Shown: piece by piece, positions 17,611 through 26,115 of the stretch
Layout of the letters: every line of letters begins with the position of its first letter
Position numbering within the stretch: position 1 is the first letter of the stretch
Source: Sphingorhabdus sp. SMR4y
GTDB taxonomy: Bacteria > Pseudomonadota > Alphaproteobacteria > Sphingomonadales > Sphingomonadaceae
Reading direction: 5' to 3'
DNA: 64,000 bases
Assembly (NCBI RefSeq): GCF_002218195.1
Contig: NZ_CP022336.1
Coordinates: forward strand, 3,219,001 to 3,283,000
Notes under the pieces: model-generated
Seen by the model: the letters and a program-made list of their open reading frames with translations, nothing else
What the model was told of the DNA's origin: nothing
Database searches by the model: none
Made by a program: the position numbers and the translations under genes

Positions 17611-19161
17611 ATGCGCGATCTGGTCAAGGATACAGCGGTCGGGGAAGTCTCCGGGTCTTTATCCAGCAGCGATGTGCCGTTGCTCGATCTGCCCTATAGC
17701 TATGCCCGCGACCGGGGTGTGTTGCTCTGCTCGATGGAAGGCGACCGTGCCTCGATCGCTCTTCGCGAAGGCTCAGACCCGTCCGCCTTGCTGGAGGTGC
17801 GGCGCTATCTGGCTTTGCCCTTTGACGTGGACATGGTCGACGGGCCGGCGTTCGAGAAGCTGCTGTCGGCCCATTATGCGATGGACGGTTCGGCTGCGGC
17901 CATGGCCGGTGATATGGCGCTGGCGGGCGAGGGGCTGGACGATATTGCCGGGGATATCCCGAGCGCAGAGGATCTGCTCGACAGCGCCGATGATGCGCCG
18001 ACCATCCGGCTGATCAACGGGATCATCGCCGAGGCGGCACGGCAGGGCGCGTCGGACATCCATATCGAACCTTATGAGACCGGGCTTGTGGTCAGGATGC
18101 GGGTTGATGGCGTGCTGACCGAGAAGCTGCGCATGCCGCCGCATGTCGCCGGCGTGATCGTCAACCGGATCAAGGTGATGGCGCGGCTGGATATTGCCGA
18201 GCGGCGCATTCCGCAGGATGGCCGGATCAGCCTGACGCTGGGCGGCAAACTGCTGGATGTTCGCGTTTCCACCTTGCCCAATCGCGCCAGCGAGCGGGTG
18301 GTGATGCGGATACTCGACAAGGAAAGCGCGGGGATATCGCTCGATCTGCTCGGCATGTCGGAGAGCACCCATGCGATCCTCAGCGATGCGCTGAGCGAGC
18401 CCAATGGCATCATCCTGGTGACCGGCCCGACCGGCTCGGGCAAGACCACAACGCTCTATGCGGGGCTCAAGCAGCTCAATGACGGCAGCCGCAATATCCT
18501 GACGGTCGAGGATCCGGTAGAATATGCGATCGAGGGCATTGGCCAGACCCAGGTCAATGCGAAGGTTGGCCTGACTTTTGCCGCCGGGCTCAGAGCCATA
18601 TTGCGGCAGGACCCTGATGTGGTGATGATCGGCGAAATCCGCGACCGGGAGACCGCCGAGATCGCAGTGCAGGCGAGCCTGACCGGCCATCTGGTACTCT
18701 CCACCGTGCACACCAATGACGCGGTGGGCGCGATCACCCGTATGCGCGATATGAAGGTGGAGCCGTTTCTGCTCGCCTCGACGCTGCGTGCGGTGATTGC
18801 CCAGCGACTGGTGCGCAGGCTGTGCGAGCATTGCCGCACGCCGATCCAGGCGGATGGCAGCCTGGCCTCGCTGCTCGGCTTTGACAATGGCACGGTGGTC
18901 TATCGGGAAACGGGCTGCGAACATTGCAACCAGACCGGCTTCCAGGGCCGCATCGGCGTGTTCGAGGCGATCCGGATCGACGACACATTACGCAAGCTGA
19001 TCAATGATGGTGGCGACGAGGCGCGAATCGCATCGCATGCGTTTCTCAAGCAACCCAATCTCGGATCGGCCGCCAGGGCCCTCGTTCGCGAGGGACTGAC
19101 CACCGCCGAAGAAGGCATCAGGATATCCCGTCGCGAAAGCGAACCGACCCTGATTGGCTGA
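17611..19161 (+). CDS. gspE: GspE/PulE-type secretion ATPase
   Basis: A 516-aa type II secretion ATPase. An N1E-like domain (1-130) precedes DDAPTIRLINGIIAEAARQG and the ASDIHIEP motif. Then come Walker A GPTGSGKTTTLYAGL, the Asp box ILTVEDPVEY, Walker B DPDVVMIGEIRDRETAEIA and the His box LVLSTVHTNDA. The C-terminal four-Cys zinc motif is CEHCRTP...CEHCNQTG. GspE powers pseudopilus assembly at the inner membrane. No gspF, gspG or other secretion gene is adjacent; the next gene is kynA. A TTG at 17605 is an alternative start. The Pho-like site upstream suggests induction by phosphate starvation. Confidence 0.93.
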   Translation: MRDLVKDTAVGEVSGSLSSSDVPLLDLPYSYARDRGVLLCSMEGDRASIALREGSDPSALLEVRRYLALPFDVDMVDGPAFEKLLSAHYAMDGSAAAMAGDMALAGEGLDDIAGDIPSAEDLLDSADDAPTIRLINGIIAEAARQGASDIHIEPYETGLVVRMRVDGVLTEKLRMPPHVAGVIVNRIKVMARLDIAERRIPQDGRISLTLGGKLLDVRVSTLPNRASERVVMRILDKESAGISLDLLGMSESTHAILSDALSEPNGIILVTGPTGSGKTTTLYAGLKQLNDGSRNILTVEDPVEYAIEGIGQTQVNAKVGLTFAAGLRAILRQDPDVVMIGEIRDRETAEIAVQASLTGHLVLSTVHTNDAVGAITRMRDMKVEPFLLASTLRAVIAQRLVRRLCEHCRTPIQADGSLASLLGFDNGTVVYRETGCEHCNQTGFQGRIGVFEAIRIDDTLRKLINDGGDEARIASHAFLKQPNLGSAARALVREGLTTAEEGIRISRRESEPTLIG

Positions 19162-19226
19162 AATGATTTCATCGGATATCAGTCCGGTTCTCTTCCCATG
19201 AAGCGAAAGCGGCGTTACACTTCCGC

Positions 19227-20024
19227 ATGACCGACAGTTCCTCCATGACCTATGCGCGCTATCTGGCGCTCGACACGCTGCTCGATGCGCAGCACCCGCG
19301 TTCCGATCTGGACGACGAGATGCTGTTCATCATCATTCACCAGACCAAGGAACTTTGGCTCAAGCAGATCATCCGGGAGATGCGCTTTGCCAAGCAGCAA
19401 ATCGGATGTGACGCGCTGGTGCCGGCCTATAAGGCGCTGGCACGGGTCAGTCGCATCCAGGCGGTCATGACATTGAGCTGGGACGTATTGTCGACGATGA
19501 CACCGAGCGATTATACGCGGTTCCGTCATGTGCTTGGGCCGAGCTCCGGTTTTCAGTCCGACCAGTTCCGTACCGTGGAATATATGCTCGGCCTCAAGGA
19601 CAAGGCTTTTCTGAAATATCAGGACAGTCGGCCGGAAGCGCAGGCGGCGATGCAGGCAGCGCTGGACCAGCCGAGCATCTGGGATGATGCGATCGCGGCG
19701 CTGGCGAGGTCCGGTTTCGATATTGATCCGGACCTGCTGGCTCGTGATTTTGCGCAATCCCACCAACCGTCCGAACAGGTCGAGGCGGCCTTTCTGGAAG
19801 TCTATCGCAAGCCCGAACACTATTGGGACCTCTATCAACTGGCGGAGAAGTTGGTTGATCTGGATGATGCGATGGCGACCTGGCGGCACAAGCATGTGCT
19901 GACCGTCGAGCGGATCATTGGTGGTAAAATGGGCACCGGCGGAACCGCGGGCGTGTCCTATTTGCAGAGCACATTGGGCAAGCGCGCCTTTCCCGAACTC
20001 TGGTCACTGCGCACCCAGTTATGA
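19227..20024 (+). CDS. kynA: Tryptophan 2,3-dioxygenase
   Basis: A 265-aa haem enzyme that opens the indole ring of L-tryptophan to N-formylkynurenine. Visible family signatures are MTYARYLALDTLLDAQHPRS, DEMLFIIIHQTKELWLKQII (containing the distal His), PSSGFQSDQFRTVEYMLG (substrate carboxylate-binding Arg) and WRHKHVLTVERIIGGKMGTGGTAGVSYL (proximal haem His). The length fits bacterial TDO. Its stop overlaps the start of the kynureninase-like gene by four bases, making a tryptophan-degradation pair. No kynB formamidase gene is present locally. Confidence 0.96.
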   Translation: MTDSSSMTYARYLALDTLLDAQHPRSDLDDEMLFIIIHQTKELWLKQIIREMRFAKQQIGCDALVPAYKALARVSRIQAVMTLSWDVLSTMTPSDYTRFRHVLGPSSGFQSDQFRTVEYMLGLKDKAFLKYQDSRPEAQAAMQAALDQPSIWDDAIAALARSGFDIDPDLLARDFAQSHQPSEQVEAAFLEVYRKPEHYWDLYQLAEKLVDLDDAMATWRHKHVLTVERIIGGKMGTGGTAGVSYLQSTLGKRAFPELWSLRTQL

Positions 20025-21142
20025 GCTGGAAACATCTGTTCTCCCGGTCTCTTGCCGGCAATCCGGATCGTCTTCACTTTGCCGCGCACAGTCATCATCT
20101 CTGGCCCGATGCCAGCTATGCCGGCCATCTGGCAGCGTGGCAGGACGCGGCCGTGCTGGCGGATCACAAGTGGGACAAGATCATGGGACCTGTCTGGTCC
20201 GAAGCACAGCAGCATGTTGCCGATGAACTGAAGCTACCCGATCCTTCGACCCTGTGCTTTGCGCCCAACACCCATGATTTTATCGTGCGTCTGTTGTCCG
20301 CGATTCCGGCGCGGCCTGTCAGGGTGCTCGCGACCGATGGCGAGTTTCACAGCTTTCGCCGGCAAATGGCCCGCTGGGTGGAAGCGGGAGATGTGGTACT
20401 GGAAACCGTTGCGCCAGAAGCGTTGCTCGAAACCGCCCGGTCTGGCGTGTTTGACCTGATATTCTTCAGTCATGTGCTGTTCAATTCCGGCACTATTATC
20501 TCCGTGCTGGACGAACTTGCAGCCCTTGCGCATCCGGAGGGGCCCTGGGTGGTAATCGACGGCTATCATGGCTTCATGGCGATCGAGACCGATCTGTCGC
20601 AAATAGCGGATCGGGTGTTTTATCTCTCCGGCGGCTACAAATATGCGATGGCGGGGGAAGGGGCCTGTTTCCTGCACGCGCCTCCCGGCTTTGCGGAGCG
20701 GCCTGCAGTGACCGGTTGGTATGCCGCCTTCGACGATCTGGCCTTGCCGCCGGGGGATGTTGGCTATGCGCCGGACGGGCGTCGTTTTCTCGGCAGCACT
20801 TTTGATCCCTCCGGACTGTACCGGTTCAACGCCGTGCAAAATATGCTGGCTGCCGAAGGGCTGACGACTGCGGTGATTTCAGACCATGTCGCGGCCTTGC
20901 AGACGCAGTTTATGGAGGACGCGCCGTTCGCCGGTTTTGAATTGCTCAACTCGCTTGGTGCCCCGCAGCACGCGCGCTTTCTCGCCTTTCGCGGGGAAAT
21001 TGCCTCGGTGCTCCATGACAGGCTGGCCGAGCAGAATGTCGTGACAGATGTCCGGGGCGACGTTCTGCGGATCGGCTTCGGGCTTTATCAAGATCGGGAC
21101 GATGTCGCGCGCTTGCTAAAAATAATAGAGCAGTTGGCCTGA
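20021..21142 (+). CDS. Kynureninase-like PLP-dependent (class V fold) enzyme
   Basis: A 373-aa class V aminotransferase-fold protein. LHFAAHSHHLWPDAS opens the domain, LATDGEFHSFRRQMARW and VVIDGYHGFMAI carry cofactor contacts, and the PLP Lys is in YLSGGYKYAMAGEGACF. It overlaps kynA by four bases, so cleavage of kynurenine to anthranilate and alanine is the likely role. It is shorter than classical kynureninase (about 415 aa) and divergent, so it may be a KynU replacement with a shifted substrate. Function is inferred from context. Confidence 0.75.
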   Translation: MSWKHLFSRSLAGNPDRLHFAAHSHHLWPDASYAGHLAAWQDAAVLADHKWDKIMGPVWSEAQQHVADELKLPDPSTLCFAPNTHDFIVRLLSAIPARPVRVLATDGEFHSFRRQMARWVEAGDVVLETVAPEALLETARSGVFDLIFFSHVLFNSGTIISVLDELAALAHPEGPWVVIDGYHGFMAIETDLSQIADRVFYLSGGYKYAMAGEGACFLHAPPGFAERPAVTGWYAAFDDLALPPGDVGYAPDGRRFLGSTFDPSGLYRFNAVQNMLAAEGLTTAVISDHVAALQTQFMEDAPFAGFELLNSLGAPQHARFLAFRGEIASVLHDRLAEQNVVTDVRGDVLRIGFGLYQDRDDVARLLKIIEQLA

Positions 21143-21284
21143 ACGATCTGCCGCTACGGCCTGTCGGCTTTGGCCCATTTTTTCAGCGGATTCCGTATTT
21201 TTACCACGGATTTTTCCGTTGACCTCAGCATATTCCGCAATAGGCTTAACCAGTCAATTAAATCCCTATTGCAAAGGACTGACC

Positions 21285-21971
21285 ATGAGCATTTCCGTCG
21301 ATATCCAGAATGATGTGGCGCTTATCACCCTGGACGACGGCAAGGCCAATGCCGTCAATTTTGAGCTGATGGAGGCGCTCAACGCCGCGCTCGACAAGGC
21401 CGAGGCGGATGCCAAGGCGATCGTTCTTGCTGGCCGCGAAGGGCGTTTCTCCGGCGGTTTTGATCTGGGCATGATGAGCAGCTTCACCCGTGACGATTCT
21501 GTCCGTCTGCTCGACCGGGCCTCGGAGTTGGTGTTGCGCCTCTATGGCGGGCCGCTTCCGATCGTCGGTGCCTGTACCGGCCATGCGATTGCCATGGGCG
21601 TCTTCCTGCTCATGTCCTGCGATACGCGGGTGGGGGCCGCTGGCGACTTCAAACTGGGCGCGAATGAATCGATCACCGGCATGACCCTGCCGGTCTTCGC
21701 GGTCGAGCTGGCGCGCGATCGGCTCAGTCCGTTGCACCAGACGCGGGCGATGATCCAGGCGTTCATCTATGATCCGAAAGGTGCAGTAGAGGCCGGTTAT
21801 CTCGATCTGCTGGTCGAACCGGACAAGGTGGTCGGACAGGCGACCGCGATTGCGGGACAGCTCGCCAAGCTGCCGGGCCATGCCTATGCCTATCAGAAAT
21901 CGGCGATGCGCAAGCCGGCGCTGGATGCAATCCGGGCCAGTATCGGCAATCATCCCAATTTGCGGAACTAG
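21285..21971 (+). CDS. Crotonase/enoyl-CoA hydratase family protein
   Basis: A 228-aa crotonase starting at MSISVDIQND with AAAGGA before it. LAGREGRFSGGFDLGMM and GACTGHAIAMGVFLLMSCDTRVGA form the oxyanion hole and CoA-binding core, and FKLGANESITGMTLP occupies the usual active-site loop. The C-terminal helix is truncated relative to 260-aa hydratases. It is 142 bp downstream of the kynureninase-like gene and probably has its own promoter. The exact acyl-CoA reaction is unknown. Confidence 0.85.
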   Translation: MSISVDIQNDVALITLDDGKANAVNFELMEALNAALDKAEADAKAIVLAGREGRFSGGFDLGMMSSFTRDDSVRLLDRASELVLRLYGGPLPIVGACTGHAIAMGVFLLMSCDTRVGAAGDFKLGANESITGMTLPVFAVELARDRLSPLHQTRAMIQAFIYDPKGAVEAGYLDLLVEPDKVVGQATAIAGQLAKLPGHAYAYQKSAMRKPALDAIRASIGNHPNLRN

Positions 21972-21986
21972 CTGCAGGCGGGCGCC

Positions 21987-22361
21987 TTAGCGGTGCTGGT
22001 CTATCAGGATCGGGTTGCCGTCGGGATCCGTTAGCATGATGCTGGCCGGCCCCTGTTCGCCTTCGGTCCGGCTGTCCAGTGTCACGCCCGCTTCCAGCAA
22101 GGATTTCTCGATGGCACGGACATCGTCAAAATCATCGAGATTTTGCGCAGACTGATCCCATCCGGGATTGAAAGTAAGCATATTCCTGGGAAACATGCCC
22201 TCGAACAGGCCGAGCGTGGTTTCGCCGTTTTTCAGGATCAGCCATTTCTGCTCCTGATCGCCGCCGAACTGAACAAATCCGAGCTTTTCATAGAACGCTC
22301 TGGATGCGGCGATATCCTTGACCGACAGGCTGATCGAAAAGGCTCCGAGTTTCATGGTCAT
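21987..22361 (-). CDS. VOC family protein (glyoxalase/bleomycin-resistance fold)
   Basis: A 124-aa single VOC unit with two beta-alpha-beta-beta-beta modules: [25 protein letters not shown] and the closing [18 protein letters not shown]. Proteins of this fold are metal-dependent lyases, dioxygenases or binding proteins. Nothing indicates which. It is convergent with the crotonase gene and precedes no operon partner except, 14 bp beyond its start, the end of the DUF4199 gene on the same strand. Confidence 0.82.
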   Translation of the reverse strand: MTMKLGAFSISLSVKDIAASRAFYEKLGFVQFGGDQEQKWLILKNGETTLGLFEGMFPRNMLTFNPGWDQSAQNLDDFDDVRAIEKSLLEAGVTLDSRTEGEQGPASIMLTDPDGNPILIDQHR

Positions 22362-22375
22362 TCTCCTTGTTTCAA

Positions 22376-22906
22376 CTAATGGCGGGCGGGCAGGATTTTC
22401 GGGTTCTGCAGCAACGCAGCCGACAAGAACGCAATGATCAGGCCGACGGGAAAAATTTCCAGAAAGGTCATGGGCATGCGGATATAGACTTTCCCGTAAT
22501 CAGAGCGCAACTTCTCCAGCGCTGCGGTTTCCTGGGCCAGTTTTTCCGCCGTCAGGCCCGCTGCCCGTTTTGTCTCGATCGCGCTGTTCACATAATTGTC
22601 GATGAATGCATAGCCGTTGCTCATCGAATAGAATTCCCAAACCACCGTATAGATCAGTGCTGCAATCACCGCGATAGCGAGACCCATGGCAAAGGCGGGC
22701 AGAAAGCGGATCACGCCACCCAGTTCCTGGTCGCGATAGCGCTTGATGCCGATGAATATCATCGACAGCGCGACCAGCATGGTCAGATAGCCGAACAGTT
22801 CGGAAGACAGAAAGCTGCCACCGTCGCTGACGATCAGACCCAGGATCATGGTGACGATGGTGATGGTCCCGGAAATCAATCCGTAGGTTAAAGCGATTTT
22901 CTGCAT
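22376..22906 (-). CDS. DUF4199 membrane protein
   Basis: From [20 protein letters not shown] the product is 176 aa with four membrane helices: about 5-27, 36-53, 69-92 and 148-168. Between helices 3 and 4 lies a charged periplasmic-type region (about 95-145) with [20 protein letters not shown]. This topology and the opening GLISG...MILGLI fit DUF4199, of unknown function. It sits downstream of a membrane-anchored LuxR regulator on the same strand, which could control it. Confidence 0.75.
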
Positions 22907-22999
22907 GATATCCTCTCCGTTGATGCGGCGGTTATGGCACCGGTGCCGGCTCTTGAAAATCACCCGGATGGGTGATTTGGCCCATATCACCCGTATATA

Positions 23000-23431
23000 T
23001 CACGGTATCAGATGCAGCGACCTTGCTTCCTCGATCGCCCGGACACGGCCACTGACCTGAAGCTTTTCGTAGAGCCGGGCGATATGTGTTTTGACCGTAT
23101 TGGGCGAGATATCGAGCGAACGCCCGATTTCCTTGTTGGACTGGCCGTTGGCCAACGCCTCGAGCACTTCCAGCTCCCGCCCCGATATGCCTAGTGATTT
23201 GAGCGCGGCCCTGTTTCGTTCAAATGGGCCGCTCGGCTTTGTCGCGGTCAACCTGTGTCCCACCCAGATGCCCAGCGACACAAAGGCCAGTGCGATCAGG
23301 ACGATATAGATTTCCACCGAATAGGCCTTTGCGAAATATTGATATTGCAGCCACTCCAGCGCGAATGCGGCGACGGCCAATGCTGTGGCATAAAAGATCA
23401 CGATCCGGATCGTCGGACGCGGCATGGTCAC
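23000..23431 (-). CDS. Membrane-anchored LuxR-family transcriptional regulator
   Basis: This 143-aa protein has two predicted N-terminal membrane helices (IVIFYATALAVAAFALEWL and EIYIVLIALAFVSLGIWVG), a short linker, and a C-terminal LuxR helix-turn-helix: SGRELEVLEALANGQSNKEIGRSLDISPNTVKTHIARLYEKLQVSGR. It lacks a receiver or autoinducer domain, so signalling would come through the membrane part. The GTG start overlaps the stop of the upstream DUF2339 gene (GTGA), so the two are coupled; an ATG six bases in is an alternative. Targets are unknown; DUF4199 downstream is a candidate. Confidence 0.83.
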   Translation of the reverse strand: MTMPRPTIRIVIFYATALAVAAFALEWLQYQYFAKAYSVEIYIVLIALAFVSLGIWVGHRLTATKPSGPFERNRAALKSLGISGRELEVLEALANGQSNKEIGRSLDISPNTVKTHIARLYEKLQVSGRVRAIEEARSLHLIP

Positions 23432-26112
23432 CCTGCAGCCTGCTCGCCAGAGGATTCGACATCCCGCCGCATGACCTTTCCGTAAATCCAGCCGATGCCG
23501 ATCAAGGCGATGCCGAGACCGAGGAAGGAAATGATGCGCAATATCCCGTCGAGTTGATTGGCGTCAAACAGGAAGACCTTGAGCGTCACGACTGTCAGCA
23601 GCAACAGGCCGGCAATCCGCAGCAATATGTTGCCGGTCTGAATCCCGCGTGCCAGCCAGGCGATCGCGAGGACCAGCAAGCCGGCGCTGTAGAGATAGGT
23701 TTCGGAGGATGTGAACGGCGGGGTTGCGATATCACTGCCGTGAACCATTTGCCGGACGGTGACCATGACTGCGGCAATTGCCGCCAACAGACTACCGGCA
23801 GCCAAGATTCTCGGCATGTTGGTGAAACGCAGGCTGGCCGGATCGATGCGAGAAAACTGCCAGAGCCAGACGGCTGCCCCGGTATAATGCAGCGTTCCCA
23901 GGTTGGCGATCGGCGCTGTGCCGAGCAGCTGTTTGACCGCAGTGGGGCTCAGCAAGAGCAGGTCGAAATAGACAAAGCGGAACAATACCAACCCCGCCAG
24001 GGCCAGGCCGAGTGATCGCAATGCCGATAATTTGTCGGCCGGCCAGTCGCGCCACAGCAGCAACCAGCCGCCCAGCGCCAGAACATGGGTGAAGATCGCC
24101 CGTTCGGCAAAGCCAAAAGTGACAAAATCCTGAATGGGACCGATGGCGAGGGGTTGTTTCAACAGCAGATAGAGAAAGCCGCCGATAGCCGTGATCCCCA
24201 TGACAGCCAGCAAGCGCCGGGATTTCGGCTGGAATATGTCGCGGAAAATTGCCACCACACCGAGCAGCAACAAGGCCGGGACCAGCAGTTCGACTATCAT
24301 GTCCGATACCGCTGGCAACCCGCTGTAAAGATCGGTCTCTCCCGCGAGAGAGGCCAGCAGCGTGATGACCAGCTGATAGGCCGACACCAGCATCAGCAGG
24401 CCACCGAGCACGCCGCCCACGCCCGATTGTGCACCAATCATTGATCGTCCGCTATATTGCGCCCAGGCGGCCAGTGCAGCGGCTACCAGTCCGGCCATGA
24501 TCGCGGCATAGGCATCGGTCGTCCACAGCCAGAGCGCCAGCAGAACGAGAGTTGCCGTCACGGCGGTGGCCAGCGGCATGAGCAGATCATGCGGTGCGTT
24601 CCTGGTCCGCCAGGCCATGACCCCATTGGGAATGGAGACGATGAGGCACAGTGCAGCCCATCTGCTGTCACTCCAGTCAAAATTGCCCGTGGTTGTAACA
24701 GCCAGCATTGCGGTCGGCGCCGCAATCGCACAAATGGCCCAGAGCCAGCCATCGTCTTTTCGCAAGGCCCAGACATGACCGGCAATGGTGAAGAGCAGCG
24801 CAAATCCGATCGCCGCCACTCCTTCGATCATCCCGGTCTTGCCGGTAGCAAAGGCCATTGCAACCATCGCCACCGACAGGGCCAGGGCGCCCGGTACCGA
24901 GGGTGTCATATTGCTGTCGCGCCACGCCAGAGCGATGCTGAACAGCGACAGAATTGCGAAGAATATCCAGCCCAGCAGGGTAAATTCGATCAGCGGCAGC
25001 AGCATCATCAACTGCACCAGACCGAGACCCAGCGGGATCGACTGGACAAGCGGCTTTGGCAGGCCGAAGCTGGTCCCGGTCCGGCTGATCGTCAGCACCC
25101 CGGCGATCGCCAGAATGGTGATGAACAGACCGACCAGATCCGCGTCTCCGGCCACACCCAGCATCAGCAATATCGTGGTCCAGATCGCGCCGCCGCCGGT
25201 CGCCAGCAACGCCAGCCACCCCCAGCCCCGATAGATGGCAAGCCCGAACACGCCGGCCATGAAGACCGCCAGGTAGATCAGCAACGGTGCTACGGATTCG
25301 GCACCAAGGCCAGCGACATAGGGGGCCGAAAAACCGCCAAGAAGCGCCATGATTGCAGTCGGCGGGCCGTGCTTCTGGGAGAGGAAGAATGCCAATAGTG
25401 TCACTGTTACTATGCCGACCAGCGCCCCGGTCAGGCCGAGCAGTCCGTATAGTTCGCTGGCCATGTAGAGTGTGGCGTAGAGCACTGCGACGCCCGCGCC
25501 GCTGATCGAATGGCCGATGCGCGCATCATCGGAGAATATCTGTCCAAATTTCGGAATACGGCTGCCAAATTCACTGAGTCCGATCAGCAGCAGGCCGAAG
25601 AGCGCTGCCGTGATGCAGCGCGCCGCCGGACCGAACAACCCGGCCTCGATCGAGAACCGGACCAGGAAAAATCCGGCAAATATCAGGGCAATGCCGCCAA
25701 TCCAGATCGGCAGCTTGCCGCCAATCAAGTCTTCGAAACGCTTGGCCGCGCCGGGGCTATGGATAAAATTTTCCTGCTCAACTTCTTCGGGCTCTGGAGC
25801 CATCCGGGTCGCGAACATCTGATCGGCCGGACCGGGTCGGGAAGCGTCTGCGGTTTCCGGTTTGGGCTGTGCTTCGGTCACCGGCTCGGCCAGCGTTGGT
25901 TCTGCCTGCGACCGCTTGTTCGCCAGACCGTTCCGCTCTGGTGAGGCAGGGTCTCCCGGCCGCTTTTGTCCGGTTGCGAGTTGATCGCGGAGCCCGGAAA
26001 GCTGATAGTCGAGGTTGGATATTTCTGTTTGCAACGCGGCAATGGTTTTGCGCAGCCCGGAAACGAGAACGAACAGGACAATGAGCCCGACCCATGCAAA
26101 AAAATCCAGCAT
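23428..26112 (-). CDS. DUF2339 polytopic membrane protein
   Basis: An 894-aa protein with a first helix (FFAWVGLIVLFVLVSGL), a soluble charged segment (20-110) beginning with a short coiled coil (TIAALQTEISNLDYQLSGLRDQL), then roughly two dozen hydrophobic helices to the C-terminus. The segment FEDLIGGKLPIWIGGIALIFAGFFLVRFSIE is the conserved opening of the DUF2339 membrane domain. Function is not established; the fold suggests an envelope or transport role. It is coupled to the LuxR gene downstream, and only three bases separate its start from the end of the S9 peptidase gene on the same strand. Confidence 0.87.
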   Translation of the reverse strand: MLDFFAWVGLIVLFVLVSGLRKTIAALQTEISNLDYQLSGLRDQLATGQKRPGDPASPERNGLANKRSQAEPTLAEPVTEAQPKPETADASRPGPADQMFATRMAPEPEEVEQENFIHSPGAAKRFEDLIGGKLPIWIGGIALIFAGFFLVRFSIEAGLFGPAARCITAALFGLLLIGLSEFGSRIPKFGQIFSDDARIGHSISGAGVAVLYATLYMASELYGLLGLTGALVGIVTVTLLAFFLSQKHGPPTAIMALLGGFSAPYVAGLGAESVAPLLIYLAVFMAGVFGLAIYRGWGWLALLATGGGAIWTTILLMLGVAGDADLVGLFITILAIAGVLTISRTGTSFGLPKPLVQSIPLGLGLVQLMMLLPLIEFTLLGWIFFAILSLFSIALAWRDSNMTPSVPGALALSVAMVAMAFATGKTGMIEGVAAIGFALLFTIAGHVWALRKDDGWLWAICAIAAPTAMLAVTTTGNFDWSDSRWAALCLIVSIPNGVMAWRTRNAPHDLLMPLATAVTATLVLLALWLWTTDAYAAIMAGLVAAALAAWAQYSGRSMIGAQSGVGGVLGGLLMLVSAYQLVITLLASLAGETDLYSGLPAVSDMIVELLVPALLLLGVVAIFRDIFQPKSRRLLAVMGITAIGGFLYLLLKQPLAIGPIQDFVTFGFAERAIFTHVLALGGWLLLWRDWPADKLSALRSLGLALAGLVLFRFVYFDLLLLSPTAVKQLLGTAPIANLGTLHYTGAAVWLWQFSRIDPASLRFTNMPRILAAGSLLAAIAAVMVTVRQMVHGSDIATPPFTSSETYLYSAGLLVLAIAWLARGIQTGNILLRIAGLLLLTVVTLKVFLFDANQLDGILRIISFLGLGIALIGIGWIYGKVMRRDVESSGEQAAG

Positions 26113-26115
26113 TGT

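Noticed and set aside
24457-25398. 313-codon open frame opposite the DUF2339 gene
   Set aside because: Gln/Arg/His-rich translation without a start context; mirror of the membrane gene's codon bias.
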